Assembly: GCA_017465085.1 (NCBI GenBank)
Contig: JAFTWW010000028.1
Coordinates: 1-64,000, forward strand
Source of the DNA: Clostridia bacterium
GTDB taxonomy: Bacteria; Bacillota; Clostridia; Oscillospirales; Acutalibacteraceae
Length of the DNA stretch: 64,000 bases
Direction of reading: 5' to 3'
Shown: one piece after another, positions 35,393 through 44,231 of the stretch
How positions within the stretch are numbered: the first letter of the stretch is position 1
How the letters are laid out: each line of letters opens with the position of its first letter
Notes under the pieces: generated by a model
Told to the model about the DNA's origin: nothing
Seen by the model: only the letters and a program-made list of their open reading frames with translations
The model's database searches: none
Program-made: the position numbers and the translations under genes

Positions 35393-36415
35393 TTAGATGT
35401 TGAGCATTATTGCGGTGAAAACAATGGCACACGCAACAAATGTTACACCTGAGAAAACATAAACTATTTTCTGCTCAGACCAGCCATTCATCTCAAAGTG
35501 ATGATGAATGGGAGCCATCTTGAAAAGGCGCTTGCCTGTACGCTTAAAGTGAGCAACCTGAAGCATAACCGAAATTGCCTCAACAAGATAAACGATACCA
35601 ACTAAGAGCAGATATACGGGACGCTCTGTCATAAAAGCAAGGTTTACAACCATACCGCCCAAGAAAAGTGAGCCCGTATCGCCCATAAACACCTTGGCGG
35701 GCTTTGCATTCCAGAGGATAAATCCTGCGCACGCTCCCGCTAAAGCGGCGGCAAGCACACCGATAGCCTCGGTCTGCAAAGCGCCTGATATAAGCATAAA
35801 GAAGCAGGATACCACTAAGGTAACGCCTGAAGCAAGTCCGTCAATCCCATCAGTAAGGTTAACGGCGTTTACGAATCCGTAAACAAAGAACAAGGCTATC
35901 GGCCAGAAAAGAAGGCCTAAGCTGCTTGTGATGCTTACAAAGCCAACAAAGGGTATGTATGTATCCTTAACGCCTGCAAAGAAAACTGCTACGAGATAAA
36001 GCGCCGAAACGGCAAGCTGTAAAAAGGTTTTCTGCTTAGCGGTAAGGCCTAAATTACGTTCTTTTTTAATCTTGATAAAATCATCAATGAAGCCTATAGC
36101 CGCCATCATAAGCGACATTACAACACCTGCTATAAGCATAATAAGGTAACGCTTAAATCTAACATGCGAGATTACCTCGAAATCGAATACAAAACCTAAA
36201 ACAACGCAAAGTATAACCGAAATTACCACACCTGCGATAATCATAATACCGCCCATTGTGGGTGTTCCCTGCTTGCCTTCGTGCCAAGTGGGGCCATCCT
36301 CTAATATGGTTTGCCCAAACTTAAGCTTTCTTAAAAGCGGGATTACAAATAATCCGCTCAGGGCTGTAATCAAAAATGCCGCTACAGCCGAAATAATAGA
36401 AATATAATTTGACAT
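35393..36415 (-). CDS. mraY: Phospho-MurNAc-pentapeptide transferase MraY
   Basis: MraY attaches phospho-MurNAc-pentapeptide to undecaprenyl phosphate, forming lipid I. The 340-residue polytopic protein has the family motifs GTPTMGGIM, FIDDFIKI (catalytic Asp pair region), FVNAVNLTDGIDGLASG, AKVFMGDTGSLFLGG and PIHHHFEMNGWSE with the conserved histidines. Ten membrane segments are visible. It sits directly after murE and before ftsW; murF and murD, which often flank mraY, are absent. Confidence 0.98.
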   Translation of the reverse strand: MSNYISIISAVAAFLITALSGLFVIPLLRKLKFGQTILEDGPTWHEGKQGTPTMGGIMIIAGVVISVILCVVLGFVFDFEVISHVRFKRYLIMLIAGVVMSLMMAAIGFIDDFIKIKKERNLGLTAKQKTFLQLAVSALYLVAVFFAGVKDTYIPFVGFVSITSSLGLLFWPIALFFVYGFVNAVNLTDGIDGLASGVTLVVSCFFMLISGALQTEAIGVLAAALAGACAGFILWNAKPAKVFMGDTGSLFLGGMVVNLAFMTERPVYLLLVGIVYLVEAISVMLQVAHFKRTGKRLFKMAPIHHHFEMNGWSEQKIVYVFSGVTFVACAIVFTAIMLNI

Positions 36416-36427
36416 AGTTTTTTCTCC

Positions 36428-37858
36428 TTAACTATTTAATTCCGCAAGGGCTTCTTTAACTACCTCGCGCTCATCAAGGTGAATTGTTCCCTCTTTGAGA
36501 ATCTGGTAGGTTTCGTGGCCCTTACCTGCTAACACTATTATATCATCTTTTTCAGCAATTGAAATAGCAAATTTTATGGCTTCTATACGATTTCCTATAA
36601 CCTTTACGGGTTTATTGCTTCCCCTAGTGCCCTCAAGGATATCTTCAATGATGGCCATTGGCTCTTCAGAGCGGGGATTATCGCTTGTTACAATCACATA
36701 ATCGGAATATCTTACAGCAACGCTTCCCATTATGGCGCGTTTGGTTTTATCCCTATCACCGCCGCATCCAAAAAGTGATATCAGGCGATTCTTAGGGCAA
36801 TCCCTGAATGTTGAGAGAATGTTTTTAAGTCCATCGGGGGTATGAGCATAATCGATTATAACGGTAAAATCCTTGCCCGTAGGAACAACCTCTGCCCTAC
36901 CCTTAACACCCTCGAATTTTGCAAGGGCCTTTGTGGAATTTTCAACGGGAATACCAAGGATTTTTGCGGTTATTACCGCAAACATTGAGTTATAAACGGA
37001 GAATTTTCCGCCCGTGTTAACGGTTATATGATTAAGTCCCTCATCACTTACAAGCTGATAATCAACAGCTGTAGGTCTGTAATTTATGCCCTTAGCGCTG
37101 TAGGTGGAATTATCTGATGCTGAGCAGGTGATGATATTGCAATCAAGGCCCTCCATAAGCGCCTCGGAGTATTCATCATCGGAATTTATTATGGCGGTTT
37201 TGCACATCTTAAAAAGCTTTTTCTTAGCGCCAAGATAATTTTCCATAGTGATATGGTAATCAAGATGGTCCTGCGTTAAATTAGTGAAAACAGCCGTTTC
37301 GAAATTAAGCTCGCAAACTCTTTTTTGGTCGAGAGCGTGAGAGGAAACCTCCATAATAGCGTATTCACAGCCCTCTGCTTTCATCAAAGAAAACAGCGAA
37401 TTTAGCTCATAAGCATCGGGAGTTGTGTTTTTGGCGGCAATTATCTTATCGCCAATCATATTCTGTATAGTGCCGATAAGGCCTACCTTATAGCCCTCGT
37501 TCTCGAGGATTGATTTGATCATATAGGTAACGGAGGTTTTGCCGTTAGTTCCCGTTACGCCCACTAATTTAAGGCTGTTCGCGGGCTTTCCAAACCAATT
37601 AGCGCACATAAGGGAGTACGCCTTATGGGTATCCTCAACTATGATCTGATTAGCAAGGCCCGTATCCTCTTCTGCCACAATAACTGCGGCGCCGCTTTCT
37701 GCGGCGGATTTTGCAAACCTATGGCCATCGGTTTTAGCGCCCTTAATGCACACGAACACAAAACCATCTGTTACCTCCTTGGAGTTGCAGGTGATTCCCT
37801 TAATTTCGAGATTTGCAAATTCATGGCTTGACTGCGGCAAAAGTTCCTTAAAAAGCAT
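36428..37858 (-). CDS. murE: UDP-MurNAc-tripeptide ligase MurE (meso-diaminopimelate type)
   Basis: MurE adds the third stem-peptide residue to UDP-MurNAc-L-Ala-D-Glu. The 476-residue protein has the N-terminal uracil-binding domain, the ATP-binding VTGTNGKTSVTYM (about residues 111-123), the central LTQDHLDYH, and SDNPRSEEP near residue 400. DNPR is the meso-diaminopimelate specificity motif, so the organism's wall is probably mDAP-type. It lies between the PBP and mraY; ATG with GGAGAAAT upstream. Confidence 0.97.
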   Translation of the reverse strand: MLFKELLPQSSHEFANLEIKGITCNSKEVTDGFVFVCIKGAKTDGHRFAKSAAESGAAVIVAEEDTGLANQIIVEDTHKAYSLMCANWFGKPANSLKLVGVTGTNGKTSVTYMIKSILENEGYKVGLIGTIQNMIGDKIIAAKNTTPDAYELNSLFSLMKAEGCEYAIMEVSSHALDQKRVCELNFETAVFTNLTQDHLDYHITMENYLGAKKKLFKMCKTAIINSDDEYSEALMEGLDCNIITCSASDNSTYSAKGINYRPTAVDYQLVSDEGLNHITVNTGGKFSVYNSMFAVITAKILGIPVENSTKALAKFEGVKGRAEVVPTGKDFTVIIDYAHTPDGLKNILSTFRDCPKNRLISLFGCGGDRDKTKRAIMGSVAVRYSDYVIVTSDNPRSEEPMAIIEDILEGTRGSNKPVKVIGNRIEAIKFAISIAEKDDIIVLAGKGHETYQILKEGTIHLDEREVVKEALAELNS

Positions 37859-37879
37859 TGATTTCTCCTTTAGTTATCA

Positions 37880-40135
37880 CTATTGCGTTTGAGTTGCTAT
37901 ATCGGCTTCTGCTTCCTCGCGGAAATTAACTGTTACTACTGTTCCCTTATTCACAACCTCGCCTGCGGCGATGCTCTGACTATAGGATTTCAGTCCCGAT
38001 GAGGTAGTATTACCCGAAAATTCGATATTGATACCTGCCGCCGCGGCAGCGGTATTTGCTTCGGTTGCGGTAAGCCCCGTAAGATTGGGAACTACCGTTG
38101 TTTCCTCGGATGTGCCCTCGGTATAGAGGATTACTGTGCCGTTTTTATATACAGTACTTGCGGCCGAGGGGGTTTGAGCAGTTACCTTTTCCCCTACTCC
38201 AACCACTCTGTAGCTAAGTCCCGCAGAGGCGATTTTTGACTTGGCATCCGCCACGGTCATACCCACGGTATCGGGAACGGTTACCGAAAGCTTTGCAAGT
38301 TCTGCCTCGGAATACTTAGGCTCATAACCGAGATAGGGCAATATTTCTGCCATAACCTTAGAGCCTACGGGGGCTGCTACGGCGCCGCCGTAATAGCTAT
38401 CGCCCATAGTTTCATCCAGCATAACGAAGACCGCTATTTCGGGGTTATCAATCGGCGCTATGCCCACATAAGAGCCTATATAAAGGCCTCTTACATTTAA
38501 CTCGAGCATCTTTGAAACCTTTTCGGAGGTACCCGTTTTTCCGCCAACGCGGTAGCCCGCTACCTTACCGTTTTTAGCGCCGTTTTCAACTACGAATTCC
38601 AAAAGCTCACGCATAGTAGCCGATGTGCTTTCGGATATTACCTGCCGTTCATAAGAGGTATCGGTAGTTTCTACCACCTTATTATCGGCATCGATTATTT
38701 TTTCAACCACATGGGGTTTTACCAGATATCCGCCGTTTACAGATGCCGCCGCAAGAGCGAGGGTCTGCAAAGGGGTTATGTTAAAGGTCTGACCGAAGGA
38801 TGATGATGCAAGCTCGGTAGTACCCATTTTATCCTGCTTATGATAATTTGAGGTGGCTTCACCAGGAAGATCGATGCCCGTTTTCTGCGTTAGACCAAAA
38901 GCCTCAAAATATTTGCTGAAGGTTGAAGAGCCTATCAGCTGACCTATCATAATGAATGCAGGGTTGCAGGAATTGGCAATGGTATTGCGAAGCTGCTGTG
39001 TTCCGTGGCCGCCTGCTTTATGGCAGTGGTAAATATTACCCGAAACCGAATATGTGTAGTTGCAGGTAAAGGTGCTGTTTGCATTAACAAGATTTTCTTC
39101 CAAAGCTACAGAGGCTGTAAAAATCTTAAATACCGAGCCAGGCTCATAGGTATCGGAAACGGCTTTATTACGCCATTGACGATTAAGCAGTTCGGTTCTC
39201 TTCTTTGCCTTTTCCTCTTTGTTTTCTATTGCATCAACTGTGGCTTGGTCTTCCTTAGATAGCGTGAAGGGAGAGTTGGGGTCAAAGTCATTACTAACCG
39301 CCATACCGTAAATAGCTCCCGTGTTTACGTTCATTACAACAACGGCGCCGCGTTCCTGCACCTTTTCAGCCTCAACGGCTTCATCGAGATATTTTTCGCA
39401 AACATACTGGATATAGGAATCCAGAGAGGTAACAAGGCTGTGGCCCTGCACCGCCTCCTCCACCTTCTGATAGGTGAATGGCATATCTGTTCCCGAGGCA
39501 TTTTTAGCCGCAACTACCCTGCCTGCTACGCCTGTAAGAGAATTATCGTAATAGCTTTCAAGACCTGCAAGGCCCTGATTATCATCACCTACAAAGCCTA
39601 ACACGGTGGAGGCTAAAGAATCGTTGGGATAGTAACGCTTGGTGGTTTCATCGATGCCGATGTACTGAGTCATTTTGATATCGCTGTTATCGGCGACAAA
39701 CTCTCTCACCTTATCGGCGGCAACCTTCTCAACCTTTTTCTTAACCGTTACATAGTAGGTTTTCTGTTTTGTTTTTTCGTAAAGCTCATCGCGGTCGAGC
39801 TCTAAAATCTCGGATAGGTTATCGGCAATAAGCTTTCTTATCTTCTCCGCCTCATCCTCATCAAGCTTATTTATGCCGTTAGGGGTTATATAGACGGTCC
39901 ATGCGGTTGAGCTTGTGGCCAGAACATTCATATTGCGGTCGTAAATATCACCGCGAGGGGCTGTTACGATGCTATCGTAAAGCTGCTGCTCCGAAGCCAT
40001 ATTCTGAAGCTCTTCGCCGCGAAAAATCATAATATTTACAAGGCTTGAACCCGAAATTATGGTTATGCACAGAATCATACAAACCATAACTATAACCGTT
40101 CTTACAAGCATCTGCTTAGTTGGTCTTACGGACAC
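37880..40135 (-). CDS. Class B penicillin-binding protein with two PASTA domains (SpoVD/PBP2-like)
   Basis: A transpeptidase that cross-links peptidoglycan at division or sporulation septa. Parts over 751 residues: short cytoplasmic N-terminus, one transmembrane helix (about 12-35), PBP dimerisation domain with APRGDIYDRN (59-68), the transpeptidase domain with SVFK (S334, K337), SCN (389-391) and GGKTGTSEK (about 542-550), and two PASTA domains at the C-terminus (about 620-680 and 684-745). PASTA domains are shared by division PBPs (Pbp2b type) and SpoVD. The start is GTG at 40135 with GGAGG 8 bases upstream. In the dcw cluster it is the partner of FtsW. Confidence 0.95.
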   Translation of the reverse strand: MSVRPTKQMLVRTVIVMVCMILCITIISGSSLVNIMIFRGEELQNMASEQQLYDSIVTAPRGDIYDRNMNVLATSSTAWTVYITPNGINKLDEDEAEKIRKLIADNLSEILELDRDELYEKTKQKTYYVTVKKKVEKVAADKVREFVADNSDIKMTQYIGIDETTKRYYPNDSLASTVLGFVGDDNQGLAGLESYYDNSLTGVAGRVVAAKNASGTDMPFTYQKVEEAVQGHSLVTSLDSYIQYVCEKYLDEAVEAEKVQERGAVVVMNVNTGAIYGMAVSNDFDPNSPFTLSKEDQATVDAIENKEEKAKKRTELLNRQWRNKAVSDTYEPGSVFKIFTASVALEENLVNANSTFTCNYTYSVSGNIYHCHKAGGHGTQQLRNTIANSCNPAFIMIGQLIGSSTFSKYFEAFGLTQKTGIDLPGEATSNYHKQDKMGTTELASSSFGQTFNITPLQTLALAAASVNGGYLVKPHVVEKIIDADNKVVETTDTSYERQVISESTSATMRELLEFVVENGAKNGKVAGYRVGGKTGTSEKVSKMLELNVRGLYIGSYVGIAPIDNPEIAVFVMLDETMGDSYYGGAVAAPVGSKVMAEILPYLGYEPKYSEAELAKLSVTVPDTVGMTVADAKSKIASAGLSYRVVGVGEKVTAQTPSAASTVYKNGTVILYTEGTSEETTVVPNLTGLTATEANTAAAAAGINIEFSGNTTSSGLKSYSQSIAAGEVVNKGTVVTVNFREEAEADIATQTQ

Positions 40136-40268
40136 GGTTCAAACCTCCTTTAATAACTATTTATATTATATATTAAAAATGCTCGAAAACGAGAGTCAAG
40201 ATTTTACTCAACTCCCGCATACTCTATATTATATTAACCTGAACTTTTTAGTTATACCCAAAAAGCAT

Positions 40269-40739
40269 CTATTTTTCACTTAACACTTCTCCGTTTTGGG
40301 TAACGGCAGAATTCTTATCGTTAACCCTTATATAAACTACCTGATCCTTATCCATTTTGGACATACCCAGTTTGGTTGCCTCAAGCTCGATATTGGAATA
40401 GGAAATCCTACGCTCATACTCGACCTCTAAGCTTGTAAGCTCACTATCGAGAGCGTTTATCTCGGTTTTCATATCGTTAATGGCGGAATTGGTTTCGTTT
40501 ATCATAATCCGAAGAGATATATTGCCGCAAAGAGCCGCAAGAATAAAGACTGTGGTTAAAACTGCAAATGCAGTTGCCGACATCCTTTTCTTTGCCGCTT
40601 TTTTTCTTGCCTTTATCTTAGGAGAAGGCAATTTAACAATATTATCGTTTATGTTTTCGTAACCTTCAGGCTTAGCTTTTGGCATAAACATCTCAAAATC
40701 ATAGGCAAGACTATCGTTATAATACTTGAGATTGTTCAT
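40269..40739 (-). CDS. ftsL: FtsL-like cell division protein
   Basis: A bitopic protein at the usual ftsL position between rsmH and the PBP. The 156-residue product has a charged cytoplasmic N-terminus of about 50 residues (ending with KARKKAAKKR), one transmembrane helix (about 54-76), and a coiled coil (about 80-115, with INALDSELTSLEVEYERRI) ending in KLGMSKMDKDQVVYI, a typical FtsL/DivIC-type motif. FtsL works with DivIC and DivIB. Sequence similarity in this family is weak, so the call rests on topology and position. Confidence 0.85.
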   Translation of the reverse strand: MNNLKYYNDSLAYDFEMFMPKAKPEGYENINDNIVKLPSPKIKARKKAAKKRMSATAFAVLTTVFILAALCGNISLRIMINETNSAINDMKTEINALDSELTSLEVEYERRISYSNIELEATKLGMSKMDKDQVVYIRVNDKNSAVTQNGEVLSEK

Positions 40740-40765
40740 AATTGCCCTCCTTTACATTAAAATTC

Positions 40766-41686
40766 TTATAGCTTTATCACCGAACGGAGCTTGGCGCTAC
40801 GGCTACGGGGATTTAATTCTAATTCTTCTTCACTTGCGGTTACGGGTTTTCTGAAATTAAGCTCGCCCTCGGGGGTTTTACCGCAAACGCAAATGGGAAT
40901 ATCGGGCGGACAGGTACAGCCCGTACAAAATTCCTTGAATTTTTGCTTGACCATTCTATCCTCGAGAGAATGGAAGGTTATGATGGATAAAACTCCGCCC
41001 TTGTTAAGCAGGTGGAAGGCTTTATCCAAAACCTCGCGCAAGCTTTCAAGCTCGGAATTCACACAAATTCTAAGCGCCTGAAAGCATTTTCTTGCAGGGT
41101 GACCATCTCTTCTTGCGGCGGCGGGAACGGCATTTGCGATTATATCCGCCAACTGCAAGGTAGTAAGGATGGGCTCCTTTTCCCTTTTGTTTACTATTGC
41201 TGATGCTATTTTTGCGGCGAAGCGCTCCTCGCCGTAATCTCTGAAAATTCTCGTTAGCTCTCCGTGGGAGAGGGTGTTGACTAAATCGGCGGCAGTAGCT
41301 CCGCTTTTGCTCATTCGCATATCGAGAGGGGCATCCTTATGATAGGAGAAGCCTCTATCTCCGTTATCGAGCTGATAGGAGGAAACGCCTAAATCGAGAA
41401 GGATTCCATCAACTCCCGTAACCCCTTCCTTTTTTAGCACCGTATCCATATCCTTAAAGTTAGTGGTAATAACCTTTGCGGGATAATCCTTTAACCTTTC
41501 GGTTGCTACGGCTACGGCATCGGGATCCTGATCAAGAGCATAGAGTATACCGCCCCTTAATCTTTTAGCGATTTCGGTAGAGTGCCCTGCCCCGCCCGCT
41601 GTTCCATCAACATAGATACCATCGGGCTTTATATTAAGTGAATTAACTGTTTCTTCTAAAAGTACGGATATATGCTTAAATTCCAT
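40766..41686 (-). CDS. rsmH: 16S rRNA (cytosine-1402-N4)-methyltransferase RsmH
   Basis: RsmH (MraW) methylates C1402 in the 30S P site with SAM. The 306-residue protein has the family motifs KHISVLLEETV, DGTAGGAGHS (SAM binding), DLGVSSYQLDNGDRGFSY, MRMS, GEERFAAKIA, TFHSLEDRMVKQKF, and the C-terminal RSRSAKLRSVIKL. It is the second gene of the dcw cluster, 3 bases after mraZ. Confidence 0.98.
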   Translation of the reverse strand: MEFKHISVLLEETVNSLNIKPDGIYVDGTAGGAGHSTEIAKRLRGGILYALDQDPDAVAVATERLKDYPAKVITTNFKDMDTVLKKEGVTGVDGILLDLGVSSYQLDNGDRGFSYHKDAPLDMRMSKSGATAADLVNTLSHGELTRIFRDYGEERFAAKIASAIVNKREKEPILTTLQLADIIANAVPAAARRDGHPARKCFQALRICVNSELESLREVLDKAFHLLNKGGVLSIITFHSLEDRMVKQKFKEFCTGCTCPPDIPICVCGKTPEGELNFRKPVTASEEELELNPRSRSAKLRSVIKL

Positions 41687-41689
41687 ATC

Positions 41690-42115
41690 TTAAAATTCCA
41701 GCTCCTCAACAATAGAAGCGATAGATTCAGGTGAATACTGTTCATTCTCAGTAGCCCAAAGCTCTGTGTTCCAGATTTCAAGATTGGTATCCATACCCGT
41801 TATATGCGCCTCCGTTTCAAGAAGGGCGTATTCTCGCAAAGCGGCAGGGATTAAAATTCTTCCCTGAGTATCAAACTCAACATTAAAGGCACCATCATAA
41901 AGAAAACGCTTAACAACGCTTGACTTAGCAGAGGGCAGCTGACCGATTTTTTCAACCAGCTTATCCCACTCGGCAAGAGAATAAACACAGATACAGCGTT
42001 TGCCGTATATACCGCGGCAGATCATAAAGCTCTCGCCTAACTCATCGCGAAGCTTTGCAGGGATGGCAATCCTGCCCTTTTTATCGATATTATGCTGATA
42101 GCCACCGTAAAGCAT
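41690..42115 (-). CDS. mraZ: Transcriptional regulator MraZ
   Basis: MraZ is the dcw-cluster repressor with a double SpoVT/AbrB-like fold. The 141-residue protein carries the two repeats (YQHNIDKKGRIAIPAKLRDEL at about 5-25 and VEFDTQGRILIPAALREYA at about 72-90). It heads the cluster and probably represses its own promoter by binding the phased GTG repeats at 42135-42181. The ATG has GGAGGTGACAATCC as its ribosome site. Confidence 0.97.
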   Translation of the reverse strand: MLYGGYQHNIDKKGRIAIPAKLRDELGESFMICRGIYGKRCICVYSLAEWDKLVEKIGQLPSAKSSVVKRFLYDGAFNVEFDTQGRILIPAALREYALLETEAHITGMDTNLEIWNTELWATENEQYSPESIASIVEELEF

Positions 42116-42134
42116 GGATTGTCACCTCCGATTT

Positions 42135-42181
42135 CACCACTTTGATACACTTTTATGGGTTTTGGATACACTTTTCACCAC
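42135..42181 (-). promoter_or_regulatory. MraZ-box repeats in the mraZ leader
   Basis: Four GTG-type repeats on the minus strand: GTGGTG (42181-42176), GTGTATC (42171-42165), GTGTATC (42150-42144) and GTGGTG (42140-42135). Starts are 10, 21 and 10 bases apart, so all face the same side of the helix. Each is preceded by an A/T stretch as in AAAGTG(T/G) MraZ boxes. They lie from about +1 of the transcript to just before the ribosome site. Confidence 0.7.
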
Positions 42182-42189
42182 ATAACTGT

Positions 42190-42218
42190 ATTATAATGCC
42201 ACATTTATAAAAAATCAA
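42190..42218 (-). promoter_or_regulatory. Sigma-A promoter of the dcw cluster (mraZ)
   Basis: Minus-strand TTGATT (42218-42213), 17 bases, perfect TATAAT (42195-42190). The MraZ boxes follow directly. Confidence 0.83.
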
Positions 42219-42274
42219 GAGTTTTTTCAACATTTTTTCAAATTTATTTTTAGCCCCAAAATTTGCCTTTGCGA

Positions 42275-42303
42275 TTGACATAAATTTTCGGATGTGATAT
42301 TAT
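42275..42303 (+). promoter_or_regulatory. Sigma-A promoter of tsaE-tsaB
   Basis: TTGACA (42275-42280), 17 bases, TATTAT (42298-42303) with TG before it. It is divergent from the mraZ promoter, with the two -35 boxes about 57 bases apart, and ends 18 bases before the tsaE ATG. Confidence 0.82.
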
Positions 42304-42321
42304 ATTTTAGGTGAATATTTT

Positions 42322-42768
42322 ATGGATAATATATATATATCTAATAGCCCCGAGGAAACCCAAAAAATTGCCGCCGAGTTCGCAAAGGAGCTTAAAGGCT
42401 CCGAGGTAATTGCCTTTACGGGAAACTTAGGTATGGGTAAGACCTGCTTTACAAGAGGTCTTGCAAAAGGCTTAGGATTTGTGGGTGAAGTTACCTCCCC
42501 TACCTTTGCGCTAATTAACGAATACCGTGGCGGAAGGCTTCCTATATTCCATTTTGATATGTATCGCGTGAGCGGTTGGGAGGATTTATATTCCACGGGC
42601 TATTTTGATTACGCCGATGAGGGCGGAGTTATAGTGGTTGAGTGGAGCGAGAACATCTCCTCGGCATTAGATAATAAAACCATATATATATCCATTGAGC
42701 AAACGGGAGAAACATCCCGCAAGATAATGATTTCAAGGGGTGAAACTTCTGAAAATACTTGCGATTGA
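42322..42768 (+). CDS. tsaE: tRNA threonylcarbamoyladenosine biosynthesis ATPase TsaE
   Basis: TsaE is the P-loop ATPase of the TsaBDE complex that makes t6A at tRNA position 37. The 148-residue protein has the Walker A GNLGMGKT (about residues 33-40), SPTFALINEY, FHFDMYR and VVEWSEN, all family motifs. It begins 18 bases after its promoter, with AGGTG about 7 bases before the ATG. It overlaps tsaB by 20-29 bases depending on the tsaB start. tsaD is not in the window. Confidence 0.95.
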   Translation: MDNIYISNSPEETQKIAAEFAKELKGSEVIAFTGNLGMGKTCFTRGLAKGLGFVGEVTSPTFALINEYRGGRLPIFHFDMYRVSGWEDLYSTGYFDYADEGGVIVVEWSENISSALDNKTIYISIEQTGETSRKIMISRGETSENTCD

Positions 42769-43459
42769 ATGCTCGGCAGGTCCCGCATCGGTAGCAATTA
42801 CCGAGAACGGAAGGATACTTGGCAACAGCTTTGTTAATATTAAGCTTACCCATTCCCAAACCCTTATGCCTATGATAGAAAATCTGCTTAGCTCCTGCCT
42901 ACTCGGTATTGAGGATATAAAGGGCGTTGCAGTGTCGGCGGGACCGGGCTCATTTACGGGTATCAGAATAGGTATCAGCGCGGTTAAGGGGCTTTGCATT
43001 GCCAAAAATCTTCCCTGCGTTGCCGTTTCTACCTTAGAGGCTATGGCTGTGCCATTTAGAAATTCAGATGGTATTGTATGCGCCGTTATGGATGCGCGAT
43101 GCAATCAGGTGTATAATGCCTTATTCAGAGTAAAGGGCGGAGAAATTGAGAGGCTTTGTGAGGACCGCGCCCTTATGTGCGAAGAATTAAAGCAAGAGCT
43201 TTCAAATTACGGCGGTGAAAGGATAATCGTTTGCGGTGATGGAAGTGATTTATTCTACCCCTATATAGAAGAATTTGAGAACTCCTCTAAGGCAAATGAG
43301 CAGAATAAATACCAAAATGCCGCGGGCGTTGCCCTTTTGGCAGAAAAAAGCTTTATTTCGGGCAATACTATCTCTGCAGGTGAGCTTTTACCCGTATATC
43401 TCAGGCTTCCTCAGGCGGAGCGGGAATTAAAAGCCAAGCAGGAAAAAGCCAACGCATAA
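42740..43459 (+). CDS. tsaB: tRNA threonylcarbamoyladenosine biosynthesis protein TsaB
   Basis: TsaB is the inactive ASKHA-fold partner of TsaD in t6A synthesis. The 239-residue product has KILAIECSAGPASVAI, the family SAGPGSFTGIRIGISAVKGL motif (about residues 67-86) and VMDARCNQVYNALF. The start is uncertain. The frame opens with GTG at 42740, but no ribosome site precedes it; a CTG at 42749 would give the usual MKILAI start and has AAGGGG about 8 bases upstream. Both overlap the end of tsaE. No rimI or tsaD follows; the next gene is upp. Confidence 0.94.
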   Translation: MKLLKILAIECSAGPASVAITENGRILGNSFVNIKLTHSQTLMPMIENLLSSCLLGIEDIKGVAVSAGPGSFTGIRIGISAVKGLCIAKNLPCVAVSTLEAMAVPFRNSDGIVCAVMDARCNQVYNALFRVKGGEIERLCEDRALMCEELKQELSNYGGERIIVCGDGSDLFYPYIEEFENSSKANEQNKYQNAAGVALLAEKSFISGNTISAGELLPVYLRLPQAERELKAKQEKANA

Positions 43460-43504
43460 TCCGAAAGGTTAATTTATAAAACAAAAATTTGGGGGAATTA
43501 AAAA

Positions 43505-44137
43505 ATGAATAACAATGTTTTTGTAATGGACCATCCGCTTATTCAGCACAAGCTCTCCATCCTTCGCGATGAGAGGACAGGCTCTAAACAATTCAGAGAA
43601 CTTGTCAGCGAAATCGCTATGCTTATGTGCTACGAATCTACAAGGGATCTGCCTCTTAAGAGCGTTAAAACCAAAACTCCTATGATGACCGCCAACACAA
43701 AGGTGCTCGCAGGAAGAAAGATGGCATTCGTGCCCATTTTACGCGCAGGTCTAGGTATGGTTGATGGCGTACTCAGCCTCATCCCTGCCGCCAAGGTAGG
43801 CCATATTGGTATGTACCGTGACCCCGAAACCCACAAGCCTATTGATTATTACTGCAAGCTACCTGCCGATTTGGAAGAGCGTGATGTATTTGTACTTGAT
43901 CCTATGCTTGCCACAGGCGGAAGCGCCATTGATGCGGTTTCAAGAATTAAGGAATTTAATCCTAAGAGAATTAAGTTTATGTGCATTATTGCCGCTCCCG
44001 AGGGAATTAAAGCATTTACCGAGGCTCACCCCGATGTTCCCGTTTACTGCGCAGGTCTTGATGACTGCCTTAACGACCATTGCTACATCCTCCCAGGTCT
44101 TGGTGATGCAGGCGACCGTATTTTCGGTACAAAATAA
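43505..44137 (+). CDS. upp: Uracil phosphoribosyltransferase
   Basis: UPRT salvages uracil to UMP with PRPP. The 210-residue protein is full length with [14 protein letters not shown] at the N-terminus, the PRPP-binding loop [14 protein letters not shown] (about residues 132-145) and the uracil-binding region [28 protein letters not shown] at the C-terminus. GGGGGAATT precedes the ATG. It lies 45 bases after tsaB without a promoter I can support, so it may be co-transcribed, and ends at a good terminator. Confidence 0.98.
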   Translation: MNNNVFVMDHPLIQHKLSILRDERTGSKQFRELVSEIAMLMCYESTRDLPLKSVKTKTPMMTANTKVLAGRKMAFVPILRAGLGMVDGVLSLIPAAKVGHIGMYRDPETHKPIDYYCKLPADLEERDVFVLDPMLATGGSAIDAVSRIKEFNPKRIKFMCIIAAPEGIKAFTEAHPDVPVYCAGLDDCLNDHCYILPGLGDAGDRIFGTK

Positions 44138-44150
44138 GTTTTGACAACAA

Positions 44151-44180
44151 AAATCTCCCGTTGTTCACGGGAGATTTTTT
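44151..44180 (+). terminator. Rho-independent terminator of upp
   Basis: An 11-bp stem AAATCTCCCGT/ACGGGAGATTT (44151-44161 with 44167-44177), 5-base loop, followed by TTT, 13 bases past the upp stop. Confidence 0.92.
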
Positions 44181-44181
44181 A

Positions 44182-44210
44182 TTGCGTTAATAATACAAAT
44201 GTGATAAAAT
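44182..44210 (+). promoter_or_regulatory. Probable promoter of sfsA-zip
   Basis: TTGCGT (44182-44187), 17 bases, TAAAAT (44205-44210), right after the upp terminator and about 20 bases before the TTG start of sfsA. Confidence 0.55.
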
Positions 44211-44231
44211 TTCGTAAGAGGCGGTGAGGTT

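Noticed and set aside
40136..40268. Promoter before the PASTA PBP
   Set aside because: A TTGACT and a TATAAT exist in this gap, but they are 23 bases apart; no properly spaced pair is convincing.
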